The translations under genes were made by a program, and so were the position numbers. This document shows, in pieces, positions 15,946 through 23,690 of a stretch of 64,000 nucleotides of DNA. Positions within the stretch are counted from its first letter, which is position 1, and every line of letters starts with the position of its first letter. The stretch spans positions 124,001 to 188,000 of the forward strand of contig NZ_QNQU01000008.1 in the NCBI RefSeq assembly GCF_003315595.1, written 5' to 3'. Below the pieces are notes generated by a model, which had not been told where the DNA came from, did not search any database, and saw nothing but the letters and a program-made list of their open reading frames with translations. The DNA comes from Pedobacter miscanthi (GTDB lineage: Bacteria > Bacteroidota > Bacteroidia > Sphingobacteriales > Sphingobacteriaceae).

Positions 15946-18588
15946 ATGAGCTTACAGATTTTTCCTTATTCATTGGTGCGTTATACCGGATTACACCATC
16001 AACATTTCGACAATTTGAAGTTAAAAGAAACCGAACATTTGCTTAAATCTTTAGAAAAGCACATTAATGAAAAAGAACAGTTAAAAAATAACTTTTGCGA
16101 GGCACTATATCCCATCATCACTCAGCAGCAGGATGATAAAGTAAGACAGCAGTTAATTAACATTAAAAGACAGGTATTCAATGATAAAAAGATCAATAAT
16201 GAGCATATTGTTCACTTACCCGAAAGCATAAGAAATGACTTGAGAAGTTATCTTGATAAAGCAGGAGAGTTGGCGTTTTTCCTTGATGAAAATGCGAAAA
16301 AATTCGAGGAGGTACAAAATCTTCAGCGTAAATATTTGCAACAATTGGCGCTAAATCCTGAATTGCAGAATGGACTTTTATTATCCAGTCCTTTACTTTA
16401 CGAACAGCTAAACAGTTTCGTTAAAAAAGATAGCAAAAACTTTAAACAAAAGGAGCAACGCATTCTATTCAGTTTGTTGAGATACCTCAGCAGAATGGCT
16501 TTTAAAACTTCGCCATTTAGCAGTTTTACCTATACGGGTCTAATGACTTTGGATCAGGGAGATTCGTTTGAGCGCCCGGGAACTGTTCCTCAGGTAAAAA
16601 GCCGGTTAAAATTAAACAACACCTTATTCGAATATCTTAAAGCCATTATCAAAAAACACCCCTTATTAAATGAGCATTTGTTGGTTAAACTGAATTTAAC
16701 TGCAAAAATTAAGAACGATAAGATCTGTTTTTTGAGCAATTATAATAATATAGAATCTTTTCAGCAGATCAATGCAAATGGTTTGCAATTGCTTGTTTAT
16801 GAGTATTTTAATAGTGGTCGCGATTTGGTTACCCTGGAAAAATTAATTCATTATTGTGCCGGATATTTGGAGAATGGCGAGTACGAAAGCATAAAAATTT
16901 ACCTGATTAAGTTGATGGAGGCGGGAATGCTCGAAATGAACCTGGGATTTTCAGGAATGGATGAGCAATGGGATGATAAACTGTTGGTTTTTCTTACGGC
17001 CTTAAAAGACAAAGAACCTTCAGTTTTACCAATTATTTCGCTTTTTGAACACTTGAAAAATTATGGGGTGGAATATCAATTGGCTGGTCCTCTTGCTAGG
17101 TATCATATTCTTCAGAAAGCGGAGAAGGAGCTAAATGCCGTTTTTGCGATATTACAGCAAGAAGCCGGACTTCCTTTCTACACCGCTGCATCTGATCAGA
17201 AATTGGTGGCCAGGAGTCCTGAAGCAAATACGTTTTTAATAAATAAGTTTATTCCCTATTATTTTTCGGCCAGGCATATTTTTTACGAAGACTGTTTTAC
17301 TTCAGAAAATTTAGCGCTTCCTGAGCAGCCTGTTAAAGATTTTACATCAAAAACAGATGAATTGATAGGGTATTTGCTTCCACTTGATGTAATGAGGAAA
17401 GAACGCGAAAAAATGCTTGATTTCTTTTTGCAGCATTATCCAAATGATGAAGCCGTAGCTTTAACTACTTTTTATAAAGACTATTATTTTCACGTTAAAA
17501 AGCCCGAAAAAGAGGGTAAATTACAGGAAGAAGCTGATTTTTTAGCCCTCAGTCATTGGAAAGTCGCTGTTTTATCAAAACTTGCTCAATTAAATGATGC
17601 CAATGAAGCGCTGCTGCAATTTAATTCTGATTTTTTCGCAGATCTGCCAAATAGTGAGTCTTTAGCGCATAAATCGTCATTGGGCATTTTTGTGCAGTTT
17701 TCTGATCATAAAGATGGATTTTCGGGGGTGATCAATGCGCTTTTGCCTGGTATGGGTAAGGTAAGCGGGAGGTTTTTATCATTATTTGATGAAAAGGTTA
17801 AGAAAAGTTTTGTTCAGCATAACGAAAAGCTTTTTCCCGATCAGATTAAAGTAGAGCTTAATGATGCCTCAACATTTAATGCTAACATTCATCCACCACT
17901 TCTGGCGCATGAACTAGAGCTTCCCGGCGGAAATAATATCTATCCATTAGCTCAACGATTTAATATCCGCAACTTACAGGTTCGGTATAATAAAAAAAAG
18001 AAAGTTCTTACATTACATGCTGGCGATTCAGAATTGTTTAGTTACGATTTAAGTTTGGAGTCTTTTTATAACCGCTCTAATCTTTACCAGCTACTTGCAC
18101 ATTTCAATCCGGATGCCCGTGTATCGTTACAGCCCTTTATTCAATTGGTTGATCAGTTTTATATAGATAAACACCCTGTTCGGGCGCCGGATATATTTGT
18201 GCTACCGAGGATTGTTTATGCCGAAAATGTGATCATCAGGCGTAAAACATGGCGGATCAAAACCGAAATTATCCCTGTTCAGGGGCCTGCTGAGTCAGAC
18301 TTCACTTATTTTATCAGGTTAAATAACTGGCTTGGTAGGAATAAAATACCAACAGCATTTTTTATTTTTCTGCGAAAACGTGCCTATCAGGCAAAGTCAG
18401 ATGGAAAACGGGAGGGCCTGCACGATGATTATAAACCACAATATCTTTCTTTTGATAGTCCTTTGCTAGTAGGGATGTTCAAAAAACTCCTTTTAAGAGC
18501 AGGAGAATATATCACTCTAGAAGAGGTTTTCCCAAAACCTGATGAGCATACGGTGCGCGAATACCTCATCCAATGGTACAATAACTGA
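15946..18588 (+). CDS. Lantibiotic dehydratase LanB, glutamylation domain
   Basis: 880 aa cytoplasmic enzyme. The N-terminal third and the motif L-S-R-M-A-F-K-T-S-P-F-S-S-F (R183 to F194) fit Lant_dehydr_N, which moves glutamate from glutamyl-tRNA to Ser/Thr of the precursor. NisB-type LanBs are about 1000 aa because they carry the elimination domain at the C-terminus; here that domain is a separate gene starting 7 bases later. Split LanBs are known from thiopeptide clusters and from Bacteroidota lanthipeptides such as pinensins. No frame break is seen at the junction, so the split is genuine. Operon position: second, after the exporter. Confidence 0.9.
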   Translation: MSLQIFPYSLVRYTGLHHQHFDNLKLKETEHLLKSLEKHINEKEQLKNNFCEALYPIITQQQDDKVRQQLINIKRQVFNDKKINNEHIVHLPESIRNDLRSYLDKAGELAFFLDENAKKFEEVQNLQRKYLQQLALNPELQNGLLLSSPLLYEQLNSFVKKDSKNFKQKEQRILFSLLRYLSRMAFKTSPFSSFTYTGLMTLDQGDSFERPGTVPQVKSRLKLNNTLFEYLKAIIKKHPLLNEHLLVKLNLTAKIKNDKICFLSNYNNIESFQQINANGLQLLVYEYFNSGRDLVTLEKLIHYCAGYLENGEYESIKIYLIKLMEAGMLEMNLGFSGMDEQWDDKLLVFLTALKDKEPSVLPIISLFEHLKNYGVEYQLAGPLARYHILQKAEKELNAVFAILQQEAGLPFYTAASDQKLVARSPEANTFLINKFIPYYFSARHIFYEDCFTSENLALPEQPVKDFTSKTDELIGYLLPLDVMRKEREKMLDFFLQHYPNDEAVALTTFYKDYYFHVKKPEKEGKLQEEADFLALSHWKVAVLSKLAQLNDANEALLQFNSDFFADLPNSESLAHKSSLGIFVQFSDHKDGFSGVINALLPGMGKVSGRFLSLFDEKVKKSFVQHNEKLFPDQIKVELNDASTFNANIHPPLLAHELELPGGNNIYPLAQRFNIRNLQVRYNKKKKVLTLHAGDSELFSYDLSLESFYNRSNLYQLLAHFNPDARVSLQPFIQLVDQFYIDKHPVRAPDIFVLPRIVYAENVIIRRKTWRIKTEIIPVQGPAESDFTYFIRLNNWLGRNKIPTAFFIFLRKRAYQAKSDGKREGLHDDYKPQYLSFDSPLLVGMFKKLLLRAGEYITLEEVFPKPDEHTVREYLIQWYNN

Positions 18589-18595
18589 TCGGCTG

Positions 18596-19429
18596 ATGAA
18601 GAAACAAGAAGAAAAATGGTTGTCGTTGTATATTTTTTATCAAGAAAATGCCGACGAAATTTTAAAACAGGTTGTACATCCTTTTATCCGGCAATGGCAT
18701 AATCCCTGGTTTTTTATCCGCTATTGGGAAGGCGGAGATCATATCCGTTTAAGGTTAAAAACTCCAAAAATTGAGCACGATGAGATCATTAAGAGGTTAA
18801 AATTAGGAAATACAGGTATTAAATCTCTTCAAATCGCTCAATATGAACCGGAAATCGACCGCTATGGAAATCGCGAAAGTATAAAATGGGCTGAGCAATA
18901 TTTTGAATGCTCTTCTAACTATGTATTGAATTGGATTACTAAAAAAGAAATAAATCAACAGCCTGCCATTCAGGCGATAAAATTACACCTGGCTTTATTG
19001 CATACTTTAAAATGGGAAAAAGAAGCGTTAACAGAGTTGTGTAATTTCTTTTTAGAAGGCTGGCTGCCAAAGTTGTACAATCCGACTGATCCAGGAGAAG
19101 AACAACGCATTTTTTGGTTAAACCAGTTTGAACAAGTTTTTGCATCTCAGAAAAACCAGACAGCTCTGGCCGCATATCATTTTTGGCAGGAGCTTAACCA
19201 AGGTATTGCGGAAGATAATTTAATGGATTATTTATCAAACACTAATCAAGTGATACGCTTGTATCAAAATGCTGGTTTCAAAAAAGATATATTATTCCAG
19301 GTAATCTCCAGCTTTATGCACATGAACAATAACCGTTTGGGCATTTCTAACTATGAAGAGGCCTACATTATGCACGTTATGATAGCCTGTTTGCAAGTTA
19401 TACATGAAAATTCTATCCAGCGATCCTGA
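18596..19429 (+). CDS. LanB elimination domain protein (SpaB_C / thiopeptide-type)
   Basis: 277 aa from ATG 18596; an upstream ATG at 18542 would overlap LanB by 46 bases in another frame and adds non-conserved residues. WLSLYIFYQENADEIL, then WFFIRYWEGGDHIRLRLK and later YEPEIDRYGN, are the hallmarks of the SpaB_C domain that eliminates glutamate from glutamylated Ser/Thr to give dehydro amino acids. Works with the 880-aa LanB on the same precursor. Ends 2 bases before the LanC-like start, so the genes are translationally coupled. The separate start and complete domain argue against a broken single gene. Confidence 0.9.
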   Translation: MKKQEEKWLSLYIFYQENADEILKQVVHPFIRQWHNPWFFIRYWEGGDHIRLRLKTPKIEHDEIIKRLKLGNTGIKSLQIAQYEPEIDRYGNRESIKWAEQYFECSSNYVLNWITKKEINQQPAIQAIKLHLALLHTLKWEKEALTELCNFFLEGWLPKLYNPTDPGEEQRIFWLNQFEQVFASQKNQTALAAYHFWQELNQGIAEDNLMDYLSNTNQVIRLYQNAGFKKDILFQVISSFMHMNNNRLGISNYEEAYIMHVMIACLQVIHENSIQRS

Positions 19430-19431
19430 AT

Positions 19432-21354
19432 ATGTTTAGCACGGAAGAGACCGATAAACTGAAAGAACAGCTCTATGAAATCCATAGAGAATTAATTTCC
19501 ACCCTTAGAGAAAATGAGTATGAAATCTGGTGGCCGACACCGTTTTATGTTAATCCCGATGAATATGAGTTTAGGGAAAGTTATGATCTTTTTAATGGTA
19601 ACTGTGGTATTATCCTGTTCTTTTTGGAATTATTTCAATTTGATGGGGATATTAAGCTTTTAAAGGTAGTGGATAAAGGGATGCGTCGCATTTTAAATGA
19701 CGATGAAGTAGTGCATCCGAAATTTTTTGCACTTTATACCGGATTGGGTGGTGTAATTTATACCTGTTTAAAAGCTTTCGAGGCTACAGGCGAAACTTTT
19801 TACAAAGAAAAAGCACTCGAACTTACTTTGTCTAATCAAAAGGAATTAACGGAAGTTTTATTGAAAGCCGATCTTTTAAGCGGTTATAGTGGTAATTTAT
19901 TGCTGTTGACCTTGCTTTATCATCACACGCATCATGCTAAAGTACTAAATATGGTCAATTTCCTAATTGAAAGACTGATTACAGAAGCACGGATCTCAGA
20001 ACAGGGCCTAAAGTGGGATTACTCCAGCTCGAAAAAAGCTTATGATAGTATGACCGGTTTTTCTCATGGTGCATCGGGCATTGGCTGGGTTTTAATGCAG
20101 GTTGGCGGATATTTTAAATCTGATGGATTGATCTATCTTGCACAAGAGGCCTTAAAATATGAGATGCAATATTATGATGAGCCTGCGAAAAACTGGCTTG
20201 ATCTGCGCCTGGGACCGCATCGCTTAAATAAACCCGATGTGCATAAATGGAAACTACAAACTTTTTTGTCCGAAATGACCGATGTAAATGCCTGGGCACA
20301 CGGTGCTGCCGGAATAGGAATTACAAGGCAAAAAGCATATCAGTTCACAAAAGAGAAACAATATAAAATAGATTGTAACAATGTTTTGAAGCGCTGTATC
20401 GGTGATTTTGAAAAACTCGACCGGACTGATTTTACATTAGTTAGTGGTTATTGCGGTATGATCCCATTTTTATTAAACCGTAATATGGAAGCCCAAATCA
20501 TTTCCATACTGGATGAGGCAAAGAGACTACATCAAAAAACAAATAGTTATAATACCTACGTATCGTGCGGGTGTGATGATTATGGATTGCTCTCGGGGAA
20601 ATCAGGTATTGGTTATATTATCATCAACGTTTTGAGGGGAGAACAAATGAATAGCATATTGGCTCCAAAATTGCCCGAAAACAATGAAAAATCCATTTTT
20701 GAAGATAGATTCAGTAGAAAGCTGGTTAAACAAGCAGTTTTTTCCAGGTATTATAAGAGAGTATTAGAAAAATTAAATGCTGTTGATTCAACATTTTTTG
20801 ATGTCAAAGACATTAATGAATTTAAAGTAAAACTTCAATCAGAAATATCAAAGATTAACAGTAAAGAAATTCAAAAGGTATTCGATTTGGAAAGTGATTT
20901 GATTGATTTATGGAAAAGGCATAAAGGTTATTTCAGTTTCGAACAAAAGCATAAGTATATGCGAAAAATGGCCAACGATAGCTTATTGATAACTGATCAG
21001 GCTTTGATGGAAAAATCTTTTGGGTTAAGCGGGCATGTAGAACTTTTCCGGTACGAGGTAAATGATCAAAATACCCTTTTACTGATCAGCGAAGGAAATG
21101 GAATAAAAGAATTACAGATTGGTGTATTTGCAGCAATGATTTTAAATGGGATGGAGAAGGAGTGCATAAAAGGAGTGGAGCTTGTGAAATTGATTCAATC
21201 TATTCTTTTTGACGAGAATCCAACTGAAAAGTGTTTAGTTGAATTACAAAATAAAGTGGTTCAGCAGATCCGGTTATTAATTAAAGCGGGATTTGTGGAG
21301 GTTTTTGGGTTAACTGGTTACCCTTCGACTACGCTCAGGGGGTTAACTGGTTAG
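19432..21354 (+). CDS. LanC-like protein lacking canonical zinc ligands, with C-terminal extension
   Basis: 640 aa; ordinary LanCs are about 400. Residues 50-400 show seven GxxG toroid repeats: FNGNCG, YTGLGG, LSGYSG, FSHGASG (H212), WAHGAAG (288-), VSGYCG (337-), LSGKSG. LanC cyclases bind zinc through Cys in repeat 5 (WCyG) and Cys-His in repeat 6 (CHG). Here these positions are Ala289, Val337 and Ser338, so the classic site is missing, as in class III LanKC cyclase domains; C379-G-C381 lies nearby. Residues about 430-640 are an added domain, part of which (560-630) resembles small winged-helix peptide-recognition folds. It may form rings without zinc, or be a scaffold. Ends in a repeat-derived tail. 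Confidence 0.82.
   Translation: MFSTEETDKLKEQLYEIHRELISTLRENEYEIWWPTPFYVNPDEYEFRESYDLFNGNCGIILFFLELFQFDGDIKLLKVVDKGMRRILNDDEVVHPKFFALYTGLGGVIYTCLKAFEATGETFYKEKALELTLSNQKELTEVLLKADLLSGYSGNLLLLTLLYHHTHHAKVLNMVNFLIERLITEARISEQGLKWDYSSSKKAYDSMTGFSHGASGIGWVLMQVGGYFKSDGLIYLAQEALKYEMQYYDEPAKNWLDLRLGPHRLNKPDVHKWKLQTFLSEMTDVNAWAHGAAGIGITRQKAYQFTKEKQYKIDCNNVLKRCIGDFEKLDRTDFTLVSGYCGMIPFLLNRNMEAQIISILDEAKRLHQKTNSYNTYVSCGCDDYGLLSGKSGIGYIIINVLRGEQMNSILAPKLPENNEKSIFEDRFSRKLVKQAVFSRYYKRVLEKLNAVDSTFFDVKDINEFKVKLQSEISKINSKEIQKVFDLESDLIDLWKRHKGYFSFEQKHKYMRKMANDSLLITDQALMEKSFGLSGHVELFRYEVNDQNTLLLISEGNGIKELQIGVFAAMILNGMEKECIKGVELVKLIQSILFDENPTEKCLVELQNKVVQQIRLLIKAGFVEVFGLTGYPSTTLRGLTG
21307..21353 (+). repeat. 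33-bp duplication with repeat core at end of LanC-like gene
   Basis: GGGTTAACTGGTTA occurs at 21307-21320 and again at 21340-21353, enclosing CCCTTCGACTACGCTCAG, the inverse of the CCTGAGCGTAGTCGAAGG repeat seen at 62290-62312. The result adds 11 in-frame residues (Y-P-S-T-T-L-R-G-L-T-G) before the stop. Confidence 0.75.
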
Positions 21355-21412
21355 CCGAACTCAAATCGCTTAGCGCCAATCGCCAACCGCATTACGCCTA
21401 TCGTTTAACCAA

Positions 21413-21432
21413 ACAAGGCGCCCTAAAGCGCC
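21413..21432 (-). terminator. Hairpin after the precursor gene
   Basis: AAGGCGC-CCTAAA-GCGCCTT forms a 7-bp GC-rich stem between the converging LanC-like and precursor genes. On the minus strand it is followed by TGTTTGGTT, so it most likely ends the precursor transcript; no T-run on the plus strand. Confidence 0.55.
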
Positions 21433-21457
21433 TTGAGATGAAAACACCCGTTATTAA

Positions 21458-21649
21458 CTAACAAATAACAGTGGTACATTTAACAGGTGGCGTATGATGG
21501 TCATCTGTTTGCTCGGTGTGGGTAGGCTCTGATACATTACCCAAACCGCCTGATAAACGCATAGCCACTTCGCTATCGATACTGGTTACGAAACTCTCTA
21601 ATTGAAGGTCTTCCAAACTCAAAGTGATTTTTTCTGATTGATTTTTCAT
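21458..21649 (-). CDS. Class I lanthipeptide precursor with double-glycine leader
   Basis: 63 aa. Leader residues 1-35 contain K-I-T-L-S-L-E-D-L-Q-L-E-S-F-V-T-S, the typical Bacteroidota GG-leader helix (TIGR04149-like, shared with pinensin-type peptides), and end in L-S-G-G (34-35), the C39 cleavage site. The 28-residue core has Ser40, Thr43, 45, 48, 53, 59, 60 as dehydration sites, Cys58 and Cys63 for at most two (methyl)lanthionine rings, and D-D-H-H at 49-52 plus His44, giving three His, four Asp/Glu and Pro-Pro before the ring part. It is transcribed towards the enzymes from its own promoter carrying two operators. Structure and activity unknown; the acidic-His stretch suggests metal binding. 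Confidence 0.88.
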   Translation of the reverse strand: MKNQSEKITLSLEDLQLESFVTSIDSEVAMRLSGGLGNVSEPTHTEQTDDHHTPPVKCTTVIC

Positions 21650-21732
21650 AAAATAATTGATTACTGTTGATGCCTACTGGTGGTTACGGGTTTTCGGCTT
21701 ATCCCCGGTTGCAACAGCACTAAGTTAGTTAA

Positions 21733-21783
21733 TTGCAACTATGTTGCAAAATAAAGATTGATATTTTTGCAACTATGTTGCGA
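21733..21783. promoter_or_regulatory. Pair of 17-bp operator palindromes upstream of precursor
   Basis: TTGCAACTATGTTGCAA at 21733-21749 is a perfect 7-3-7 inverted repeat; TTGCAACTATGTTGCGA at 21767-21783 differs in one base. They are 34 bases apart, about three helical turns, and lie 84-134 bases upstream of the precursor start on the minus strand. A weak -7-like TTATTTTG on the minus strand lies at the edge of the first. Same motif as the pair at 13664-13711. Confidence 0.72.
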
Positions 21784-21838
21784 AAATTATTTGAGTTTAA
21801 ATTAAGTTGTTGATTGTCAGAGTTTTGCTTATTAATAA

Positions 21839-21937
21839 TTAGGCATTGTATTTTAGGAAATACATGAAAATACCTGCAATAAAGGCATAGGTAAAGGAAT
21901 AGGGGTAAATAAATCGCTCATAATACTGTAATTCGAG
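21839..21937 (-). pseudogene. Remnant of a membrane protein gene (C-terminal end only)
   Basis: Minus-strand reading from 21937 to TAA 21839 gives 32 residues, with Q-Y-Y-E-R-F-I-Y-P-Y-S-F-T-Y-A-F then I-A-G-I-F-M-Y-F-L-K-Y-N-A, like the last transmembrane helix of an integral membrane protein. Upstream the frame runs into a family A repeat fragment (ATTCGAGCGGAGTGCAGCG) and no longer matches. No parent family identified. It may be a relic of a gene displaced when the island was acquired, or chance. Confidence 0.3.
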
Positions 21938-22091
21938 CGGAGTGCAGCGAGGTTGATAACGGTGCTTTTTTTAATGATTTGTAGACAACAGCCAGCTCCT
22001 GCGCTGTCGTCATTTCGAGGAATAATTTATTGCATAAAAATCAATATTACTGACAGAGAAATTCCAGGGCGATGTGTAAGTCTCCAAGACT

Positions 22092-22188
22092 CGTCATTGC
22101 GAGAAGGCTTTTTCAGCCGACGAAGCAATCTTTCTCGCTATAATCGCTGGCAGGAAAGATTGCTTCGTCGTACCTCCTCGCAATGACG
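22092..22188. repeat. Long palindromic repeat, family C
   Basis: Begins CGTCATTGCGAGAAGG and ends CCTCCTCGCAATGACG, with inner inverted arms CGACGAAGCAATCTTTC and GAAAGATTGCTTCGTCG. It could fold into one long hairpin. Lies in the 570-base gap between the precursor and the next minus-strand gene; fragments of family A lie at 21930-21953 and 22006-22018 in the same gap. Confidence 0.8.
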
Positions 22189-22224
22189 GGTCTTTTTATT
22201 AAAGTATATTAATGCCAGGATAAA

Positions 22225-22440
22225 TTACTTCTTATTTTTAGCTGCAACAAACACAATTACGCCTGCAACTAAAATGATACCACCGGCATAGGGAGGCCAA
22301 TTAACAGATTTTTCCTTATCGGCAGAGATCTGGATAGGGCCTGCATCAACAATTTTTTCTTTTTTGGTATAACTAAAGCCAGTCCATATTAACATGGCTA
22401 TGCCAATCACAATTAATACTAGTCCTACTGTTTTGTTCAT
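22225..22440 (-). CDS. Small two-helix membrane protein
   Basis: 71 aa: helix at 4-22, a loop with KKEKIVDAGPIQISADKEKS and Trp-Pro-Pro, helix at 51-67, then a basic tail. The loop containing D-A-G-P-I-Q recurs in small Bacteroidota membrane proteins of unknown role that I cannot name with certainty. Start ATG 22440 is the only sensible one. It stands 43 bases after the lipoprotein gene at 22484-23296 on the same strand and could be the last gene of that operon. Confidence 0.7.
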   Translation of the reverse strand: MNKTVGLVLIVIGIAMLIWTGFSYTKKEKIVDAGPIQISADKEKSVNWPPYAGGIILVAGVIVFVAAKNKK

Positions 22441-22483
22441 GATTATTTAATTTATATCAGAACAGTATTACTGTCATTATGTT

Positions 22484-23296
22484 TTATCGAAACGAATAAC
22501 CAAAACTTATTTTCTGGGCATAATTTACATTATCAGCCATTTCGTACGAAAGCGAAAATCGATGTATATAGAGGAAATAGTTAAAAACCCAGCCCATCGA
22601 ATTTTTTCCTCTTATGACATCAATTGTTTTGGAACCAGATCTGAAGCTATTTGCGAAATTTGGCGTACCGCCAATGAAAAGCCTAAAAGCATGTCGGATT
22701 TCATGATCACGCCTGGCTCTCCAAATCACTTCTGTAGATAATCCCGTTGCCCAAATGGTTTTTTTATTGCTAACCGATACATAATCGGGGATATGGTTGC
22801 TATAAACCTCTTGTCTGAATTTGGTATAATCACCACCCTCAAAGCTAAGGGCATTTTCAAAATTAATGTATCTAAAGTCTGTATTCCCGTTAGCCGAAGT
22901 ATTGTGAAGTCCTGTAGAAAATCTTAACCCGGCGCCACTGATGGATTTCTTAAATGACGGGAGATAATTTTTTAAATTTTCTGCACTGTTATCAATATCT
23001 CCACCCGATGCCTTTCCTGCATAACCGAAAGCGCCATAAGAAATGTTCCATTTTTCGAAAGTGTGCGACTGGCTTATATTCGCCATTCCGAATGAGAAAT
23101 CAGTACCAGCACTGGGCGAAATTGAACCAGCATAACTTGCTGATATGGTTGTTAATGTTTTAATACTATCTGCACCCATTGCCTTTGGTATATATCCCAT
23201 GTTGTTACCCATAATTGCCGGGGTAAGATAGGATGTACAGGAAGTAAAAGCAGTAAGGAAAAGTAAAGAAGAAAGAGCGATAATTTTAGGTTTCAT
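22484..23296 (-). CDS. Outer-membrane lipoprotein, probable beta-barrel
   Basis: 270 aa with a lipoprotein signal ending FTSC (Cys20). The rest is a string of alternating polar/hydrophobic strands (ISASYAGSIS, FSFGMANIS, WNISYGAFGYAG, AGLRFSTGLHN) ending RFSLSYEMADNVNYAQKISFGYSFR, which suggests an eight- to ten-stranded barrel. No enzymatic motif and no named family recognised. Follows the SRPBCC gene by 13 bases on the same strand, so it probably belongs to the operon that starts with the DUF3857 protein. Confidence 0.65.
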   Translation of the reverse strand: MKPKIIALSSLLFLTAFTSCTSYLTPAIMGNNMGYIPKAMGADSIKTLTTISASYAGSISPSAGTDFSFGMANISQSHTFEKWNISYGAFGYAGKASGGDIDNSAENLKNYLPSFKKSISGAGLRFSTGLHNTSANGNTDFRYINFENALSFEGGDYTKFRQEVYSNHIPDYVSVSNKKTIWATGLSTEVIWRARRDHEIRHAFRLFIGGTPNFANSFRSGSKTIDVIRGKNSMGWVFNYFLYIHRFSLSYEMADNVNYAQKISFGYSFR

Positions 23297-23309
23297 TTTT
23301 TATTTTGGT

Positions 23310-23690
23310 TTATTCGTCAAAGAAATCAACCAGTCCGCCGAGGAAATATTCCTGGATACCTTCAGTAAAATCTTCATAATCTTCATCCGGGATATTTGTT
23401 TGTCTGAATTCCAGTGAGGTTCCTTTTTTATCTTCGTGCAATTTGATGGTTACGATAGAAGCTTCATTTTCTTCGCCAAAATACCATTGCTGCACAATCT
23501 GTTTACCGTAAGTAAATTCGATGTTTTTGCCGGTAATATCACCATCCCAGAAAGAAAACTCGGTTCCCGGCACTTCTTCAAACTCCACTTCGGCACCTGT
23601 CCATAGTTTTATGCTAATATCTTTGGTCAGTGCTAAATAAACTTCTTCGGGAGGGGCAGGTATGTAGGTATATTTTTTAAAGTCTTTCAT
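23310..23690 (-). CDS. SRPBCC / AHSA1-like domain protein
   Basis: 126 aa from ATG 23690 (MKDFKKYTYIPAPPEEVYLAL). An ATG at 23762 would add 24 residues inside the previous gene. P-A-P-P-E-E-V-Y-x-A-L and L-W-T-G-A-E-V open the helix-grip fold, and the C-terminal part (NIPDEDYEDFTEGIQEYFLGGLVDFF) is the long helix of the AHSA1/START-like family. Such proteins bind hydrophobic ligands or assist Hsp90, but the acidic character and context give no specific partner. Overlaps the upstream gene by 14 bases, so translationally coupled to it. Confidence 0.82.
   Translation of the reverse strand: MKDFKKYTYIPAPPEEVYLALTKDISIKLWTGAEVEFEEVPGTEFSFWDGDITGKNIEFTYGKQIVQQWYFGEENEASIVTIKLHEDKKGTSLEFRQTNIPDEDYEDFTEGIQEYFLGGLVDFFDE

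Noticed and set aside
18542-18595. Upstream start for the LanB elimination protein
   Set aside because: The added 18 residues come from the LanB 3' end in another frame; ATG 18596 gives the conserved beginning.
21953-22186. 77-aa plus-strand frame as a second precursor candidate
   Set aside because: Most of it is the family C palindrome; no leader or double glycine is present.
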